In this document: positions 61,616-64,000 of the stretch, in pieces | How the letters are laid out: the number at the start of each line of letters is the position of its first letter | How positions within the stretch are numbered: the first letter of the stretch is position 1 | From: Echinarachnius parma | Lineage: Eukaryota; Echinodermata; Echinoidea; Clypeasteroida; Echinarachniidae | Assembly (NCBI GenBank): GCA_037951105.1 | Contig: JBAMJV010001299.1 | Location: forward strand, 132,001-196,000 | Reading direction: 5' to 3' | Length of the DNA stretch: 64,000 nucleotides | Notes under the pieces: model-generated | Seen by the model: only the letters and a program-made list of their open reading frames with translations | Databases searched by the model: none | Told to the model about the DNA's origin: nothing | Made by a program: the position numbers and the translations under genes

Positions 61616-62906
61616 TAATGCTGTTATCCAATCCGAGAACGAGACGGGATCCCGGCGGTAATTGCTACCGAGACGGGATCCGAGCCGGTTCCGAGAATTG
61701 AGAAAAACTCTATAATTCTCGGAAGATTTTGGCGATCCATTTTCTCCAGTAATAATTGAAAATGTGTATGTTTGACAGTCCATTAAAGTTGTGGAATTCA
61801 TATAAAAAATGGGGGAATTAATATTGTTTACTTTATGAGTGGTTATTTTGGAGAAATTCTTGGTTCGTTACTTCGTTTCAGTCGAAAATTGAACAGGACG
61901 CGCAAAATTGCTAGTCATTTGAACACGACATTGCGGACGGATGTTCACATAAACTCCGGCCAATACTCCCGGCGACAATGCATATTGGAATTGGATGGAT
62001 CGCGTTTGAGAGCCAGTTCATAAAAAAGAGGCTCTAAATTTGTATTTTGGTGATTTGCACCATTTCTCAACAATTTGGTAGTCTACTTACATGATTGCAT
62101 GGCCTTTGAAAGCTTAACAGAAACAAAATTGAGCCCCAAAACAATGAAAAAACTGCGCTGAATATCGGTAAATTTCCAAAGAACGTTCCGGAGGTAATCT
62201 GAAATCGGCCGCTGAAATCGAAGGTTGAAGTTAGCAGCAAGTTTTTGGTACCTCGCAGCGCGCGCGATATCGATATCGCGAGACGATTGAGTGCTATGCT
62301 AACTTCAGTTACCCGGCTCGCTGGCTAACTTCAGTTACCCGACTAGCACCACCGCTGCGACCAAAATTTACCAATATTTTGCGCAGTTTTTTTCATTGTT
62401 TTGGGGCTCATTTTTTTTTTTCTGTTCAGCTTTCAAATGCCATGCAATCATGTAAGTAGACTACCAAATTGTTTAAATATGGTGTAAATAACCAAAATAC
62501 AAATTTAGAGCCTTTTTTTTAATGTACTGGCTCACCAGTGCGGTTATACAAAATATCCATTGGATGTCTCCCCGGGACTGTCGGCGCGAAAGTGTGGTGC
62601 GATACAGAATGATCGATTTCTAGGTCCAATTTACTTCGAAAAAATACTTTTCTTGCAAAACTGAGTTAATTCTGAATAGTCTGTAACTTTTTTTCGGTCA
62701 AGATTGATGTACATGCATCAAAGTGTCAATATTGTTAATATTATTGGCATATAAAACAAGAAAGATAAGTCTACAATGCTTCATTTTTTCAGAGCAAATT
62801 CCAATATTTTTTACCGGGATCCGAGACGATCCGAGATCCCGTTATCACTTTTGAATTCTACCGATCCGAGAACGAGACGGGATTTTTTCTTTACCTAACA
62901 GCGTTA
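61616..62906. mobile_element. 1.3 kb hAT-like element with 8-bp target duplication CTTCCCCG
   Basis: Inverted ends TAATGCTGTTA / TAACGCTGTTA, exact CTTCCCCG at 61608–61615 and 62907–62914. Subterminal CCGAGAACGAGACGGGAT repeats at both ends. Contains a nested foldback (62027–62521). No transposase. Confidence 0.85.
62027..62521. mobile_element. Nested foldback with ~140-base arms
   Basis: Arms from GGCTCTAAATTTGTATTTTGG to AAAACTGCGC and the reverse complement at ~62380–62518. The centre has two GCTAACTTCAGTTACCCG copies and CGATATCGATATCG. Confidence 0.75.
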
Positions 62907-62910
62907 CTTC

Positions 62911-62975
62911 CCCGGGATTCAAACCTGAGACCTCTGGATGTTATACCGATGCTCTACCAACTGAGCTAGAAAGCT
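62911..62975 (-). repeat. tRNA-derived sequence before gene 5
   Basis: On the minus strand A-box TAGCTCAGTTGGTAGAGC is a near-perfect consensus and B-box GGTTTGAATCCC follows at tRNA distance. The acceptor stem is not complementary and the hAT-like element sits at its 3' side. An eroded relative precedes gene 1 at ~12543. Confidence 0.6.
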
Positions 62976-63145
62976 CTTGTGATGATTGTTGGTCCCTGAA
63001 ACACTTGTTATTGCTTGAGATGGTCAAAAGTAATATTATAGACCTGACACAAACCCAAAGATAAGAAATCAACTCAGGGATATGTCGGAGGGGATAAGCC
63101 AGATGATGTCAATTAATGTTTTCCTCTTGCTTTCTTACTATCATA

Positions 63146-63490
63146 GAAACAGGGAAAAGAGAAACCAAGATGGCCGCCGCAGATGCTGCTTCCTCAGAGG
63201 AAGGCCCTAGACATCCCAAACCCGGACTGCTCAACCTACTCAACTAGCCATCAATAGGGGGCACCATCACTGTCAGATGAATCTAATCAAATGGTTTTTT
63301 TTCCTTTTGCTTTCTAACAATCACAGAAACGGGAAACAGAGGAACCAAGATGGCCGCCACAGATGCTACTTCATCAGTGCAAGGCCCTAGACATCCCAAA
63401 TCCGGACTGCTCAACCTATGCAAACTAGCCATCACTGTCAGATGAATCTAATCAAATGTTTTTTTTTCCTTTTGCTTTCTAACAATCACA
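63146..63490 (+). repeat. Two decayed tandem copies of the acceptor/start-codon segment before gene 5
   Basis: Acceptor AGs at 63145–63146 and 63325–63326, ATGs at 63170 and 63350, the same 24-base spacing as the functional start at 63515. Reading frames stop after 25 and 31 codons. Period ~180 and ~165 bp. Confidence 0.8.
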
Positions 63491-63514
63491 GAAACGGCGA
63501 TCAGAAACAACAAG

Positions 63515-64000
63515 ATGGCGGACGCAGATGCTGCCCCCTTAGAGCAAGGCCCTAAACATCCCACACCAGGTCTGCTTAACCTACGCACACTAGCCATCAA
63601 CAGGGGGCATCTGACCAAAGGGCAAACCAACGAAGCTGAACGCATCGCAGCAGACCAACGAATGCTCCTTAGCAGAGAACTGCAGGGCACAGAGTTCAGA
63701 CACGCAGCACGGAACATCCTTGCACTGACTCTCTATTATACAGGTAAAAAAGACGATGCTATCGAACAGTGGAAACAAACTGTCCAGGAAGATAAGTCAA
63801 ACCTTAATGCTCTCCAAGATCTGGTAACATGTTATGAGAGAATAAAAAGTACTGCTGAGGCCAAGAGGTACAAATCCATGCTGACTAAAGTACAACAAAA
63901 TATTGAACAGGGAGGTCAAGAGGAAAAGCAAGTGTATGCACGTTGCCAGGCTGAGCAGGCATATGCCCTGTACAACAACTTGCAAACTAAATGTTGGGAT
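63515..64000 (+). CDS. Gene 5: TPR–TIR paralogue, N-terminal 162 codons, runs off the window
   Basis: Open frame from ATG 63515 (acceptor AG 63490–63491, spacing 24 bases) to the last base without a stop. It encodes the conserved start, the first TPR-like helix pair (AARNILALTLYYTG...AIEQWKQTVQED) and the QVYARCQAEQAYAL segment. The ending (NNLQTKCWD) groups it with genes 2 and 3 rather than 1 and 4. It differs at several otherwise constant positions (GQTNEA for GETNEA; LSREL for LGREL). The TIR half lies outside the window, so I cannot say whether the gene is intact. Two decayed copies of its own start region precede it at 63146–63490. Confidence 0.9.
   Translation, partial: MADADAAPLEQGPKHPTPGLLNLRTLAINRGHLTKGQTNEAERIAADQRMLLSRELQGTEFRHAARNILALTLYYTGKKDDAIEQWKQTVQEDKSNLNALQDLVTCYERIKSTAEAKRYKSMLTKVQQNIEQGGQEEKQVYARCQAEQAYALYNNLQTKCWD

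Noticed and set aside
62911..62975. Functional tRNA gene on the minus strand
   Set aside because: A- and B-boxes are good but the acceptor stem does not pair.

Overview
The window looks like AT-rich, repeat-dense genomic DNA of an animal, probably a marine invertebrate deuterostome. An echinoderm is my best guess, from the style of the repeats and from a lineage-specific expansion of a TPR–TIR family. No species can be named from sequence alone. No rRNA, functional tRNA, CRISPR or bacterial-style operon is seen.

The only convincing host genes are five head-to-tail paralogues on the + strand, spaced 11.9–13.8 kb apart. Each has one ~2.2 kb coding exon: gene 1 12765–15011, gene 2 24658–26887 (frameshifted), gene 3 37782–39956, gene 4 51528–53768, gene 5 63515 to the window edge. 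The product is a ~720–750 residue protein with an N-terminal TPR/alpha-solenoid region that I judge TTC22-like, and a C-terminal TIR domain. It is therefore a candidate cytosolic innate-immune receptor or adaptor family. The TIR lacks the glutamate normally found in WCxxE, and the BB loop varies between copies.

The tandem unit can be read in detail. A promoter and non-coding exon 1 end at ...GAAATG|GTAAGT. A 2.5–5.5 kb intron follows. Next is a conserved non-coding exon 2 of 140–163 bp, then a second intron (0.5–2.2 kb), then the coding exon, whose splice acceptor lies exactly 24 bases before the ATG in all five genes. Three promoter modules carry a perfect palindromic NF-kappaB-type site (GGGAATTCCC). 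In gene 3's promoter a small deletion removes just this site. Gene 4 has two complete exon-1 modules of different type. The acceptor/start-codon segment is itself duplicated upstream of genes 2 and 5. Exon 1 and exon 2 create conserved short upstream ORFs.

Everything else is intergenic or intronic sequence homologous between units, riddled with mobile elements. Because the units are paralogous, one copy often supplies the 'empty site' for an insertion in another. This gives more than a dozen TTAA-flanked non-autonomous elements, a PIF/Harbinger element with a decayed transposase (27779–29576), mariner-like TA-flanked foldback elements, several elements with 8-bp target duplications (hAT-like), tRNA-derived sequences, a LINE fragment and long hairpins.

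Layout: 1–8785 spacer with large elements; 8786–15450 gene 1; 15450–20600 spacer; 20600–27320 gene 2; 27320–35300 spacer with Harbinger and mariner-like elements; 35300–40420 gene 3; 40420–44900 spacer; 44900–54220 gene 4; 54220–60000 spacer; 60000–64000 gene 5 (5' part).
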